From the NCBI GenBank assembly GCA_902799665.1, contig CADCBK010000005.1:1-46812 (forward strand): DNA of 46,812 bases, written 5' to 3'. The position numbers and the translations under genes are program-made. The DNA comes from an uncultured Spirochaetaceae bacterium (GTDB lineage Bacteria; Spirochaetota; Spirochaetia; Treponematales; Treponemataceae). Below are positions 32,549 to 40,939 of this stretch, in pieces; the first letter of the stretch is position 1; every line of letters begins with the position of its first letter. The notes under the pieces are model-generated. The model saw nothing but the letters and a program-made list of their open reading frames with translations, was not told the DNA's origin and did no database searches.

Positions 32549-33514
32549 ATGAAAACAGTTTTGGTTGAACTGCTGGCCTTCGCCTTGATTTGCGTTCTTG
32601 GAACTGCGGCGGGCGGTTTTATTATAATGATTTACCATAGCGTAACGTCTTTTGTGGTCGGCTCGCAAATGACTCTCTTTGACGCGCCGCTTTTCATCAA
32701 CGGGGCCATATATTTCTTCCCAATTCTTCTGCTTTTCGCTCCAATGTTCCTCTTTCTTTCCTTGGTCCGCCACCCCCGCTACAACAAAGTTTTGGGCGTC
32801 TTGACAATCGCGCTTCTTTCAATGGCGGCGTGGATTTTCCTGGCTCCCGTTTCATACAGAATCGCGCGGGAACAAAACCTAAGCCTAAAGGAAAAGCCGT
32901 CGGAGCTTACCGCCGGTTACTTTAGGAAGATTGACAACCGCCTTTACTATTTCACTTTCATCAGCGGAAACTATGTAAAAGGACTTAGGGTCAAGGACGA
33001 ATACTTTTCAACCGGAAACTCAAAAAAATACATTTCAAAGCTCGACGGCGGCTATATAAATTTCAAAAGAGACTCCTTGGGCTTTTCAGATCCGCTAATC
33101 GGCGAAACCTTGACGCCCTCGCCAATTTTGATGTCTTTCATTAGCGGAATCGCGCTGGTTCAAAAAGAAGCCGCCGCCGCAAGCGAGTCGGGCGTCATTC
33201 CATGGCTTTTGTTCTCTTCGATGATGGCGGCCCTCGTGATGATAGGAGTGGTAATCTCCGCCAGCGAATGGAAACTGGCCGACGCGTTTTACATCACCTT
33301 TGACACATTCGTCATCATTACGCTGAACTGCTTTTACTTCCAGGGCCGCTTCGCCAATATCGTCGGCGCGATAAACGACATCGGCGGCTTCGCTGAAATC
33401 ATAGGCCAAAACTTTCAGACCGCCCTTAACTGCGCGATAATCTTCGCGCTTGTAATGCTGGGCGGAATAAAGGCGATAGTCCACGCCAACAAAAAAAGAA
33501 GGAGAGGCGCATGA
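32549..33514 (+). CDS. Hypothetical integral membrane protein
   Basis: A 321-residue protein with three hydrophobic segments in the first 110 residues (around 5-27, 50-75 and 83-102), a soluble beta-rich middle (about 110-200) and three more hydrophobic segments (around 217-238, 245-262 and 285-310), ending in a basic tail (KKRRRGA). I do not recognise the family. ATG 32549 lies 7 bases after a -10 box. Its TGA overlaps the ATG of the next gene (ATGA), so it is co-translated with the TPR membrane protein and the two probably work together. Confidence 0.75.
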   Translation: MKTVLVELLAFALICVLGTAAGGFIIMIYHSVTSFVVGSQMTLFDAPLFINGAIYFFPILLLFAPMFLFLSLVRHPRYNKVLGVLTIALLSMAAWIFLAPVSYRIAREQNLSLKEKPSELTAGYFRKIDNRLYYFTFISGNYVKGLRVKDEYFSTGNSKKYISKLDGGYINFKRDSLGFSDPLIGETLTPSPILMSFISGIALVQKEAAAASESGVIPWLLFSSMMAALVMIGVVISASEWKLADAFYITFDTFVIITLNCFYFQGRFANIVGAINDIGGFAEIIGQNFQTALNCAIIFALVMLGGIKAIVHANKKRRRGA

Positions 33515-35358
33515 AAAAGTTCCTTCCTTCGATGCTCGCGTATTCTATTTTCGCCGCCGCCGCGGTTTGGACAGCGGCCTTCTTCCTTTTGCCGATGGAA
33601 AGCGTTTCAGCAGGCTCGGAAATCGCCTACAAAAGCGCCAACGCATTTTCATTCCTATTCGAGACATTGCCTTCAATTTTGCTCACCGGCTTTTTGCTCG
33701 CCTGCTCGCTTGCGTTCGCGGATTCCGAGGAAAAGGCCAAAGGCCGCTTTAGCCCGGAAATCTCAAAGCTTCTAAAAAAAATCATAGCGGCGGCCCTTGC
33801 GACAACATTCGTCGCCTCGCTCGCAGTCTTGATTTTCCTCCCCTTTGAAAAGTCAAAGAAAAAATTCATGCATGAAATTCCCGGCTTGATGACAGACTAC
33901 ATGCGGCTTGCGGAACAGTACCGTCTGCAAAAAAACCCAGAAGCCGCGACCCAATACTTGAAAAAAGCGCTGGCCCTTGCGCCCAACAACAACGAGCTAA
34001 AGGAGCGCGACAGGCTGATTGAGGCGGAACTAAAGGAAATGAAATCAAAGCTTCGCGAAGAGCGGAACAAAAGCTTTGCGGAAACAAACCTCAACGACAA
34101 CGGAAAAAAATTCAACGGCTTTGACGAAAGCGAAATGACGGTATTGCAAATGCTCCAAAAGGCAGGCGAACTTTTTGCCGCCAAGGATTTTTTTGGCGCC
34201 CACTATCTTTCAGTCCAAGCGGAACGCCTTTGCGGCCCCAACGACCCGAACATTGCGGAAGCGAAAAGCATGGCGAGCGCGGCTTGGAACAAATTGCAGG
34301 CGGCGCAAAAAGAGGAGCCGACGGAAGGAAACCTTTTCTTTAGAAAAAAGCTGGAAGGCTACAAGGCTCTGAACAACGGAAACTTTGAGGAAGCCTACTA
34401 CATTTTCAACGAATTGTCGCTTGAAAACGAAAGAAAGGCGCGCGATCCGGATGTTGTCCGCTACCTAAAAATAGCGCGCGACGAGCTTTTGGAAAAATTC
34501 TTTTTCATTGACGAAACATACGACGCGAGCGCTTTTGAAAGCTACAAAAACATTTACTTTTCGGTCCGCCATCCGGACGCCGGCTACGACGTGATTTTCA
34601 TTCATGGCGTTACGGAAGTTGACGGAACCGGCGGAAGCCTTAGATACCTTCGGGACCTGGAGCTTTTTTCGTTTGACCAATACGGAATGCTAAGATACAC
34701 GATGTCAACTCCATACGCAAAGATGAAGGCCTACGACACAAAATCATTGGGCCTTTACGAAGCCCAACGGCTGGGCTTGAATCCCGCGATAAAGTCAATT
34801 CCATACATAATGCTGCGCTCCGTAAGCAGGAATTCGCGCGAGCAGCAGAACGAGCCTGAGTACAGCTTTAACGGAAGGCAGGAAATCAATTCGGTCATGA
34901 CAAAGAACCAGCTTTTCCTTCCGATTCCATACGAAGACTTTTCCTTGATTTTGCTTTCGGCGACAGGCAAGGGAAACCTGAACCCATTTTACTTGAACCG
35001 TTTGGCGCGAAAGGCTCCAGCCTATGGATACTCAAGCGAAGTCTTTAGCGTTGAGTCCTTGAACAGGATTTTCTACCCCTTCATGCTTTTGATCATTTTC
35101 ATCTTCGTGGCAAGCGTGGCGTGGAACTACAGGCTTTCATCCGGAGCGATATTCAAATTCAAGTGGGTCTTCATCCTTCCGGTTTTGAACGTCGTATTCT
35201 ACTTTTTTGAAAGGCTGATCGAATATTCAATAAAGGCGCTGAACCTTGTCTTTATCGCCATGGCAGGAACGGAACTCGCGCTTCCTGCCGGCATTTGCGT
35301 TTACACGCTGCTCTTGGTCTTTGTGTGCGTCACCTTCCTGGCGCGAAAGAACGACTAG
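33511..35358 (+). CDS. Membrane protein with TPR region, hypothetical
   Basis: A 615-residue protein with hydrophobic segments near the N-terminus (around 8-28, 48-70 and 88-112), a TPR-like helical region (about 125-330: YRLQKNPEAATQYLKKALALAPNNNELK and later repeats), a soluble beta-rich domain (about 340-500) and three C-terminal hydrophobic segments (about 520-610). No catalytic motif is visible. Translational coupling to the preceding membrane protein suggests one membrane complex. Its TAG shares the tetramer ctag with the convergent murA stop. Confidence 0.75.
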   Translation: MKKFLPSMLAYSIFAAAAVWTAAFFLLPMESVSAGSEIAYKSANAFSFLFETLPSILLTGFLLACSLAFADSEEKAKGRFSPEISKLLKKIIAAALATTFVASLAVLIFLPFEKSKKKFMHEIPGLMTDYMRLAEQYRLQKNPEAATQYLKKALALAPNNNELKERDRLIEAELKEMKSKLREERNKSFAETNLNDNGKKFNGFDESEMTVLQMLQKAGELFAAKDFFGAHYLSVQAERLCGPNDPNIAEAKSMASAAWNKLQAAQKEEPTEGNLFFRKKLEGYKALNNGNFEEAYYIFNELSLENERKARDPDVVRYLKIARDELLEKFFFIDETYDASAFESYKNIYFSVRHPDAGYDVIFIHGVTEVDGTGGSLRYLRDLELFSFDQYGMLRYTMSTPYAKMKAYDTKSLGLYEAQRLGLNPAIKSIPYIMLRSVSRNSREQQNEPEYSFNGRQEINSVMTKNQLFLPIPYEDFSLILLSATGKGNLNPFYLNRLARKAPAYGYSSEVFSVESLNRIFYPFMLLIIFIFVASVAWNYRLSSGAIFKFKWVFILPVLNVVFYFFERLIEYSIKALNLVFIAMAGTELALPAGICVYTLLLVFVCVTFLARKND

Positions 35359-36635
35359 ACCTCAACGCATTCGATGTGGGCGCCCAAAGCCTTTAGGCGG
35401 GGAATCAAATTCTCGTAGCCGCGTTCAATCTGGTAAACGTTGCTGATCGAGCTTTCGCCGCGCGCTATCATCGCCGCGATTACCATCGCCATTCCGGCGC
35501 GAACGTCGGGCGACACAAGCTTGTCGCCGTGAAGGACGCAGGGGCCTGAGACAACGGCGCGGTGCGGATCGCAAAGCGTTATGCGCGCTCCCATTCCAAT
35601 CAACTTGTCGACAAAGAACATTCTTGACTCGAACATTTTCTCAAAAATCAAGACGTTTCCTTCAACTTGCGTCGCCACAACCGTCATGATGCTGGTCAAA
35701 TCCGGCGGGAATCCCGGCCAGGGCGAGTCGTCGATTTTTGGAATCATGCCGCCAAGGTCTGGGTTTACTTTCATATCTTGGTTTGCGGCCACTTCAAGCG
35801 TGTTTCCGGTTATGTTCCAGCGGATTCCAAGCTTTCCAAACGCTATGCGCAAGGGCCGCATGTCCGGCGGATTGATGTTCTCTATCGTAACGGAACCGCG
35901 CGTCGCGGCGGCAAGCCCGATGAAGGAACCGATTTCCATGTAGTCCGGGCCGATGGCGAAGTCGCAGCCGTGGAGCTTTTTGACGCCGTCGATTGTCAAA
36001 ATGTTGGAGCCTACGCCCGTGATTTTGGCGCCCATCGCGACGAGCATTTTGCACAAGTCCTGCACGTGGGGCTCGCTCGCCGCGTTGGTGATCGTCGTGC
36101 GGCCCTCGGCAAGCGCCGCCGCCATGACTGCGTTTTCCGTCGCGGTGACAGAAGTTTCGTCAAGGAATATGTCGTCGCCGACAAGCTTGTTGGCGCTGAA
36201 CTCAAATTTTCCGTCGATGTCAACGCGGGCTCCCAATTCGGTCAAGGCCAAAAAGTGGGTGTCCAAGCGGCGCCTTCCAATCACGTCTCCGCCCGGAGGC
36301 ATCATGCTGGCCTTTCCCAAGCGGGCAATCAGCGGGCCTGCGAACAAAATCGAGGCTCGGATTTTTTTTGAAAGTTCCGGCGGAATCAGAGCCGTGTCGA
36401 TTTTTTGCGCGGTGACTTCCCAGACATGCTTTTCGACTTTTTTTACGGAAGCGCCAAGGCCTTGCAAAATCTTGAACATGACGCCCGCGTCTTCAATCTC
36501 CGGAATGTTTCTAAGCGTGACTTTTTCGTCAGTCAAAAGAGTGGCCGCGATGCAAGGAAGCGCGGCGTTCTTGTTTCCGGCGGCGGTGATTTTTCCCTTT
36601 ATCGGAAATCCGCCTTCAATTCTGTATTCGTGCAT
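35355..36635 (-). CDS. murA: UDP-N-acetylglucosamine 1-carboxyvinyltransferase, Asp117 type
   Basis: A 426-residue MurA, the first committed step of peptidoglycan synthesis, which adds enolpyruvate from PEP to UDP-GlcNAc. Typical motifs are the N-terminal AAGNKNAALP, ASILFAGPLIAR, the RRRLDTHF block and MRPLRIAFGKL. The catalytic loop reads PGGDVIG: residue 117, normally Cys, is Asp (codon GAC at 36287-36285). This change keeps activity but prevents alkylation by fosfomycin in characterised enzymes. ATG 36635 is preceded by AGGAGCGATTT and overlaps the pepT end by 20 bases, so murA is the second gene of a pepT-murA operon. Confidence 0.95.
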   Translation of the reverse strand: MHEYRIEGGFPIKGKITAAGNKNAALPCIAATLLTDEKVTLRNIPEIEDAGVMFKILQGLGASVKKVEKHVWEVTAQKIDTALIPPELSKKIRASILFAGPLIARLGKASMMPPGGDVIGRRRLDTHFLALTELGARVDIDGKFEFSANKLVGDDIFLDETSVTATENAVMAAALAEGRTTITNAASEPHVQDLCKMLVAMGAKITGVGSNILTIDGVKKLHGCDFAIGPDYMEIGSFIGLAAATRGSVTIENINPPDMRPLRIAFGKLGIRWNITGNTLEVAANQDMKVNPDLGGMIPKIDDSPWPGFPPDLTSIMTVVATQVEGNVLIFEKMFESRMFFVDKLIGMGARITLCDPHRAVVSGPCVLHGDKLVSPDVRAGMAMVIAAMIARGESSISNVYQIERGYENLIPRLKALGAHIECVEV

Positions 36636-37881
36636 AAATCGCTCCTAGGTTTACTATAATATCGGCGGCGGCCAGCATTTGCTCAAGGCTGACCCATTCC
36701 CGCTCGCTGTGATACTCGTGCGCTCCAGTAAAAATGTTGGGGCAAGGGATTCCCATTTCGGTAAGGCGCGAACCGTCCGTGCCGCCGCGAATGGGCTTAA
36801 AGACAGGCTCGATTCCGCTTTCCTTATAGGCCGCGACAAGGCGCTCCACCACAAATGGCGCTTTTTTTATTCCCTCGCGCATGTTCAAATACTGCTGTGT
36901 GTGCTTTACCTTTACGCTCGCGCCGTAGGAAGAGGCGGCGGCCTTTGCAAGCTGCGCCACCATTTTTTTTCGCCCAGCCATTCCGTCCGCCTCAAAGTCT
37001 CGGAGCAAAAGCGACACGCGGGCGCTCTCCATCGTTCCGCAAATTTCTAACGGAGCGTAAAAGCCTTGATAGCCGTCGGTCGTCTCCGGCGCTTCCGTTT
37101 TTGGCAAGGACTGAACGAACAAGCTGGCCGCGCTGATTGCGTTTACCATTCCGGCAGCGCGCGCGTCGCCTGTGTGCGCCGTCTTTCCAGTAAAGAAAAC
37201 CTCGCTCTTATAGGCGTTGAAGCAATCGCACTCCAACTCGCCGATGTGGCCGCCGTCAACCGTGTAGGCGGCTTTGGACTTTATCAAGTCGAGCGGAACG
37301 TGGTCCATTCCGTGGCCGGTTTCTTCGTCCGGCGAAAAGCAAACTTCGATTTTTGGATGCGCGATTTTTTTGTTGGCCAAAAGATAATGCAAGGCGGTCA
37401 CGATCGCGGCTAGGCCCGCCTTGTCGTCTCCGCCCAAAAGCGTCGTTCCGTCGCTAGTGATTATCGTGTCGCCAATCTCGCAGCCTGCAAAGCCGGTATC
37501 CTTTGCGCCAAGCTTTTTGACGCGCGGCCTGACGTTCTTTCCGGAACACTCTTCCACCGTGTCCAAGTGCGCCAAAAGGCAAAAGGGCTTTGCGGAACTT
37601 TTTGCGCCGCCGGCGGTCTTTCCAGCGCCAAAAGCGCCGGCCGCAGGATTTGCCGGAATATAGGCGTAGACGTACCCGTGCTTTGTGACCTGGACGCCTT
37701 CAAATCCCAAGGATTTTAGTTCCGCGGCAATCTTATTGGCAAAGTCGCGCTGGCATTCGGTTGAAGGCTGGACTCCCTTGTCGGCCTGCGCTCCGCAAGA
37801 AGTGGAAAAAGTCTTTGCGTAATCTATAAAGCGCGCGAGAAGCTCTTTTTCCCACGCGGAATCTTTTTTGAAATATTTCAT
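36616..37881 (-). CDS. pepT: Peptidase T (tripeptidase)
   Basis: A 421-residue M20-family metallopeptidase that releases the N-terminal residue of tripeptides. Zinc ligands and active-site motifs are in place: LLAHLDTVEE, LLGGDDKAGLAAI, FSPDEETGHGMD, YTVDGG, and GTDGSRL near the C-terminus, with the final GAHEYHSEREW. A short Gly/Ala/Lys-rich insert (about residues 75-95) is not typical of the family. The start is ATG 37881, with TATCTT 8 bases upstream and TTGCAA 17 further, so the mRNA is probably leaderless. The promoter is back to back with that of the threonine-synthase-like gene. Confidence 0.93.
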   Translation of the reverse strand: MKYFKKDSAWEKELLARFIDYAKTFSTSCGAQADKGVQPSTECQRDFANKIAAELKSLGFEGVQVTKHGYVYAYIPANPAAGAFGAGKTAGGAKSSAKPFCLLAHLDTVEECSGKNVRPRVKKLGAKDTGFAGCEIGDTIITSDGTTLLGGDDKAGLAAIVTALHYLLANKKIAHPKIEVCFSPDEETGHGMDHVPLDLIKSKAAYTVDGGHIGELECDCFNAYKSEVFFTGKTAHTGDARAAGMVNAISAASLFVQSLPKTEAPETTDGYQGFYAPLEICGTMESARVSLLLRDFEADGMAGRKKMVAQLAKAAASSYGASVKVKHTQQYLNMREGIKKAPFVVERLVAAYKESGIEPVFKPIRGGTDGSRLTEMGIPCPNIFTGAHEYHSEREWVSLEQMLAAADIIVNLGAIYARIQN

Positions 37882-37889
37882 CAATAATA

Positions 37890-37918
37890 AAGATACAAAA
37901 TTTTTCGCAATCTTGCAA
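37890..37918 (-). promoter_or_regulatory. Promoter of leaderless pepT
   Basis: Minus strand: TTGCAA (37918-37913), 17 bases, TATCTT (37895-37890), then 8 bases to the ATG. Confidence 0.55.
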
Positions 37919-37923
37919 GTCTA

Positions 37924-37952
37924 ATGACAAAAAGGCAAAAATGCGCTAGTAT
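37924..37952 (+). promoter_or_regulatory. Promoter of leaderless threonine-synthase-like gene
   Basis: ATGACA (37924-37929), 17 bases, TAGTAT (37947-37952) in the context GCGCTAGTAT, then 7 bases to ATG 37960. Confidence 0.6.
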
Positions 37953-37959
37953 AGGCGGT

Positions 37960-39267
37960 ATGCGATTTACAAGCACGAGAGACAAGACAGTTGACACAAG
38001 CTTTTTGCAGGCGGTCATGGATTGCATGCCGGCGGACGGGGGCCTTTACGTTCCCGAAGGAAACGCCGACTTGCGCCGCTGGATTTTGTACACAAACGAC
38101 GACACGACGTTCTCTTCCATCGCGGGAACTTTGACCAGCGCCTGCATAAACACGGAATTTTCCCCAATCATTTGCGAAACGATAGCGACAAAGGCCTTTC
38201 CCTTTGAGCCAAAGCTAAAGCGCCTTGACGACAATTTGTTCACGCTGGAGCTTTTCAACGGACCGACGGGAAGCCACCGCGACTTTGGCGTTTCTTACAT
38301 GGCGGCCTGCTTGGAAACGATTTTGACATTGAACGGAAAGACCGCCACATTCCTTGACTTGACGAGCGGCCCGCACGGCGCGTCGCTGGCAAAGGCCTTG
38401 CGCGGAAGCAAAAAGTTAAAGTCTGTCCTGCTTTATCCAAAAGGAGCGGTCCGCGGCTTAAGCGAATCCGACTTTGTTTGGAACGGCGGGAACATTTATC
38501 CGATTGAAATTGACGGCGACTTAAACTATTGCCGCGCCTTGATTCAAGAAATCTTTTCGGACCGCGCGCTTGTCAAAAAGTTCAGCTTGACCGCGTCAAC
38601 GACGGCCAACATCGGCCGCCTCTTGCCGCAAGCGTTTTTTTACACATACGCCTTTTCGCGACTAAAGGAAAAAGTTTCGGGCGACATTTACTACGCGATG
38701 GCGCCGGGAAACTACTCCAACTTGATGGCAGGCCTTTACAGCTGGCGCCTGTCGCTGCCCCTGCGCGGCTTCATCGTTCCAACAAGCGGCTCGTTGGGAG
38801 CGGACGCCAAGGGCTATCCGATAATCACCGACTCGCTTGTTCCGCTGGCGCAAAGGCCGCGCGCCAATCCCAGCGACCCAAGCAACTTGGAGCGCTTGGA
38901 AGACTTCTTTACCGACTACTCGGCGATGATAAAAGGCTTTGTCTACCCCGCCCGCGTAGACGACGAGGCCGCCGAAAAAGCCGCGCAAGAGCTCTACAAA
39001 AAATACGACTTGATTTCGGACGCGGAGACCGCGCAGGCCTACGCCGCCGTAAAGGCAAAGAAAGATTTGGACGACGGCTCGGGCGACGCGGTTGTATTGA
39101 TTCAGCGCGACCATCCTTCTTATTCGGCGGCTTTTGCCCAACACGCGCTGGGAGAAAAAATCGCCGTTCCCCAAAACGTTCAGGAAGTCTTGGCGAGCTT
39201 TGACTTAAAGCGGCCACTTGCAAAGACCAAAGAAGAATTAGTCAAGGTTTTGGAACAAATCCAATAG
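37960..39267 (+). CDS. Threonine-synthase-like protein without the PLP lysine
   Basis: A 435-residue protein that follows threonine synthase along its length: an N-terminal STRDKTVDTSFLQAV...GGLYVPE, a NIGRLLPQAFFY block and a FIVPTS region. The catalytic sites differ. The lysine of GPTxAFKDF that binds pyridoxal phosphate is Arg107 in GPTGSHRDFG (codon CGC at 38278-38280), the phosphate loop SGDTGSA is SGPHGAS, and PSGNFGN is APGNYSN. It is unlikely to make threonine by the usual mechanism and is probably a pseudoenzyme or one with a new role. ATG 37960 is preceded by a -10 box 7 bases upstream. Its 3' end overlaps the convergent HAD gene by 30 bases. Confidence 0.85.
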   Translation: MRFTSTRDKTVDTSFLQAVMDCMPADGGLYVPEGNADLRRWILYTNDDTTFSSIAGTLTSACINTEFSPIICETIATKAFPFEPKLKRLDDNLFTLELFNGPTGSHRDFGVSYMAACLETILTLNGKTATFLDLTSGPHGASLAKALRGSKKLKSVLLYPKGAVRGLSESDFVWNGGNIYPIEIDGDLNYCRALIQEIFSDRALVKKFSLTASTTANIGRLLPQAFFYTYAFSRLKEKVSGDIYYAMAPGNYSNLMAGLYSWRLSLPLRGFIVPTSGSLGADAKGYPIITDSLVPLAQRPRANPSDPSNLERLEDFFTDYSAMIKGFVYPARVDDEAAEKAAQELYKKYDLISDAETAQAYAAVKAKKDLDDGSGDAVVLIQRDHPSYSAAFAQHALGEKIAVPQNVQEVLASFDLKRPLAKTKEELVKVLEQIQ

Positions 39268-39882
39268 CTGGCCAAAGCGGTCAACCTTGGCCGCGAATTC
39301 TTGGACGCTTCCAAAGCCGTAGCCGGCCCAAACAAATTTGACTCCGGCCTCGCGGCAAGCGTCCGCGTCGCCTTGCGTGTCGCCCACGTATACCGGCGCC
39401 TTTATTCCGTTCCTGCGAACAAGCAGGCGCAAGTTGTCGGCCTTGCCAAGACCGGTGTCGCCGTAACATTCATGGTCGCTGATAAAGTCCGCGATTTTGT
39501 TTTTTTCCATCGTCAACTCTATGTAGCCGCTTTGGCAGTTTGAGACAATGTAAAGGCGGAACTTTTGGGCCAGCGCCTTTATCGTGTCGCGGACCGCGGG
39601 ATAGGAAATGTCTTCATGGTTTTCTTTTAGCGCTTCCTGCTCGCGGACGCAGCATTGTTCCATCAAGCGGTCTTTTTGCTCTTGCGAAAGCGCGGGCCAC
39701 AAGTCGTCGGCGATTACGTTCATCGGCTTTCCGAATTCTTTTTGCAAGCCGCTCGCGTTCACCAAGGCCGCGACAAAGCCGCAGTCTGCGATGGCCTTGT
39801 TCCACGCTTTAGCGACAACGCCTGTCGTGTTCCACAAGGTTCCGTCTATGTCCAAAATTATTCCGTCAGTTTTTATCTTCAT
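39238..39882 (-). CDS. HAD-family phosphatase, phosphoglycolate phosphatase-like
   Basis: A 214-residue HAD hydrolase with all four motifs: DIDGTLW (nucleophile Asp and acid/base Asp), VSNCQSG, GKADN (Lys) and GDTQGDADA. A helical cap domain lies between motifs I and II, as in phosphoglycolate phosphatase and beta-phosphoglucomutase. The substrate cannot be told from sequence. ATG 39882 has TAATAT 6 bases upstream and TTGCTT 17 further, so it is probably leaderless; the -35 overlaps that of the divergent trxB promoter. The last ten codons overlap the convergent neighbour. Confidence 0.88.
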   Translation of the reverse strand: MKIKTDGIILDIDGTLWNTTGVVAKAWNKAIADCGFVAALVNASGLQKEFGKPMNVIADDLWPALSQEQKDRLMEQCCVREQEALKENHEDISYPAVRDTIKALAQKFRLYIVSNCQSGYIELTMEKNKIADFISDHECYGDTGLGKADNLRLLVRRNGIKAPVYVGDTQGDADACREAGVKFVWAGYGFGSVQEFAAKVDRFGQLLDLFQNLD

Positions 39883-39888
39883 TCCGCC

Positions 39889-39917
39889 ATATTAGAATAG
39901 AACAGATTGAAAAGCAA
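39889..39917 (-). promoter_or_regulatory. Promoter of leaderless HAD gene
   Basis: Minus strand: TTGCTT (39917-39912), 17 bases, TAATAT (39894-39889), then 6 bases to the ATG. It overlaps the trxB promoter on the other strand. Confidence 0.55.
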
Positions 39918-39935
39918 GAGCCCTTTCGCTATAAT
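39907..39935 (+). promoter_or_regulatory. Promoter of trxB
   Basis: TTGAAA (39907-39912), 17 bases and TATAAT (39930-39935). The leader to the trxB ATG is about 63 bases and ends in AAGGAGAAAA. Confidence 0.75.
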
Positions 39936-40004
39936 AGATGCGGTTAATTTTTATCGCTTCGACGGTTTTTCAGGGCTTGACAAAAATTCCACAAGGAGAA
40001 AATT

Positions 40005-40937
40005 ATGGCTGAAGAGATTAAGAACGAATACGACTTTATTTCAATCGGAGCGGGAGCCGCTGGCCTTTCGGCCGTCCAGTACGCGGCACGGTCGGGATTA
40101 AGCGCGCTAGCCATAGACCTTTCGGTGGCGGGCGGCCAAGTCCTAAAAATCGCGAGCCTTGAAAACTATCCCGGCGTTTTCCCGCCGGCCAACGGCTACG
40201 CCTTTATCCAAACAATGCAAAAACAAGCCGAAGCCTTTGGCGCAAAGATCGCAAGCGCGAGCGTAAAGTCAATCGACAAGGTTCAAGACAAATTTGAAAT
40301 CGAGACAAGCAAGGGAAAATTCGCGGCAAAGGCGATAGTCCTTGCGACCGGAGCCGAACATAGAAAGCTAGGCGTTCCCGGCGAAAAGGAATTGGAAGGC
40401 CGCGGAGTAAGCTACTGCGCGGTTTGCGACGGCCCTCTTTTTAGGAACAAGACAATTTTTGTAATCGGCGGAGGAGACGCGGCTTGCGACGAAGCCAACT
40501 ATCTTTCACAGCTGGCCGAAAAAGTTTATTTGGTCCACCGCCGCGACCAATTGCGCGCGCAAAAGGCCGTCGCCGACCGGGTTTTGGCCAATCCCAAAAT
40601 CTCGGTATTGTGGAACAGTGTCCTTGAAGAAATCAAGGGAACGCAAAAAGTCGAGGCCGTTGTCATAAAAAATGTCCAAGACGGGTCACTAACCGAAATG
40701 CCCGCCGCCGCCGTCTTTGTCAGCGTCGGAATGATTCCGCAAAACCAATTGCTTTCAACGCTAAAAACCGACGAGGCCGGCTACATCGTCACCGACAAAA
40801 AAATGCGGACAGCAGTGCCCGGCCTTTTCGCGGCGGGCGACGTGCGCTCAAAGCCTTTCCGCCAAGTTGTCACGGCCACAAGCGACGGAGCGATCGCGGC
40901 CTTTGAGGCGGCCGACTACATTCGAGGCCTTGCATAA
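40005..40937 (+). CDS. trxB: Thioredoxin reductase
   Basis: A 310-residue flavoprotein that passes electrons from NADPH to thioredoxin. It has the FAD-binding GAGAAGLSA, the redox motif CAVCDG (near residue 136), the NADPH-binding GGGDAACDEA, the HRRDQLRA segment that contacts the 2'-phosphate of NADPH, and the C-terminal GLFAAGDVR. The start follows AAGGAGAAAATT. The GH3 gene begins 3 bases after its stop, so the two are co-transcribed. Confidence 0.96.
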   Translation: MAEEIKNEYDFISIGAGAAGLSAVQYAARSGLSALAIDLSVAGGQVLKIASLENYPGVFPPANGYAFIQTMQKQAEAFGAKIASASVKSIDKVQDKFEIETSKGKFAAKAIVLATGAEHRKLGVPGEKELEGRGVSYCAVCDGPLFRNKTIFVIGGGDAACDEANYLSQLAEKVYLVHRRDQLRAQKAVADRVLANPKISVLWNSVLEEIKGTQKVEAVVIKNVQDGSLTEMPAAAVFVSVGMIPQNQLLSTLKTDEAGYIVTDKKMRTAVPGLFAAGDVRSKPFRQVVTATSDGAIAAFEAADYIRGLA

Positions 40938-40939
40938 AA

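Noticed and set aside
37960..39267. Plain annotation as threonine synthase
   Set aside because: The essential PLP lysine is replaced by Arg and the phosphate loop is altered.
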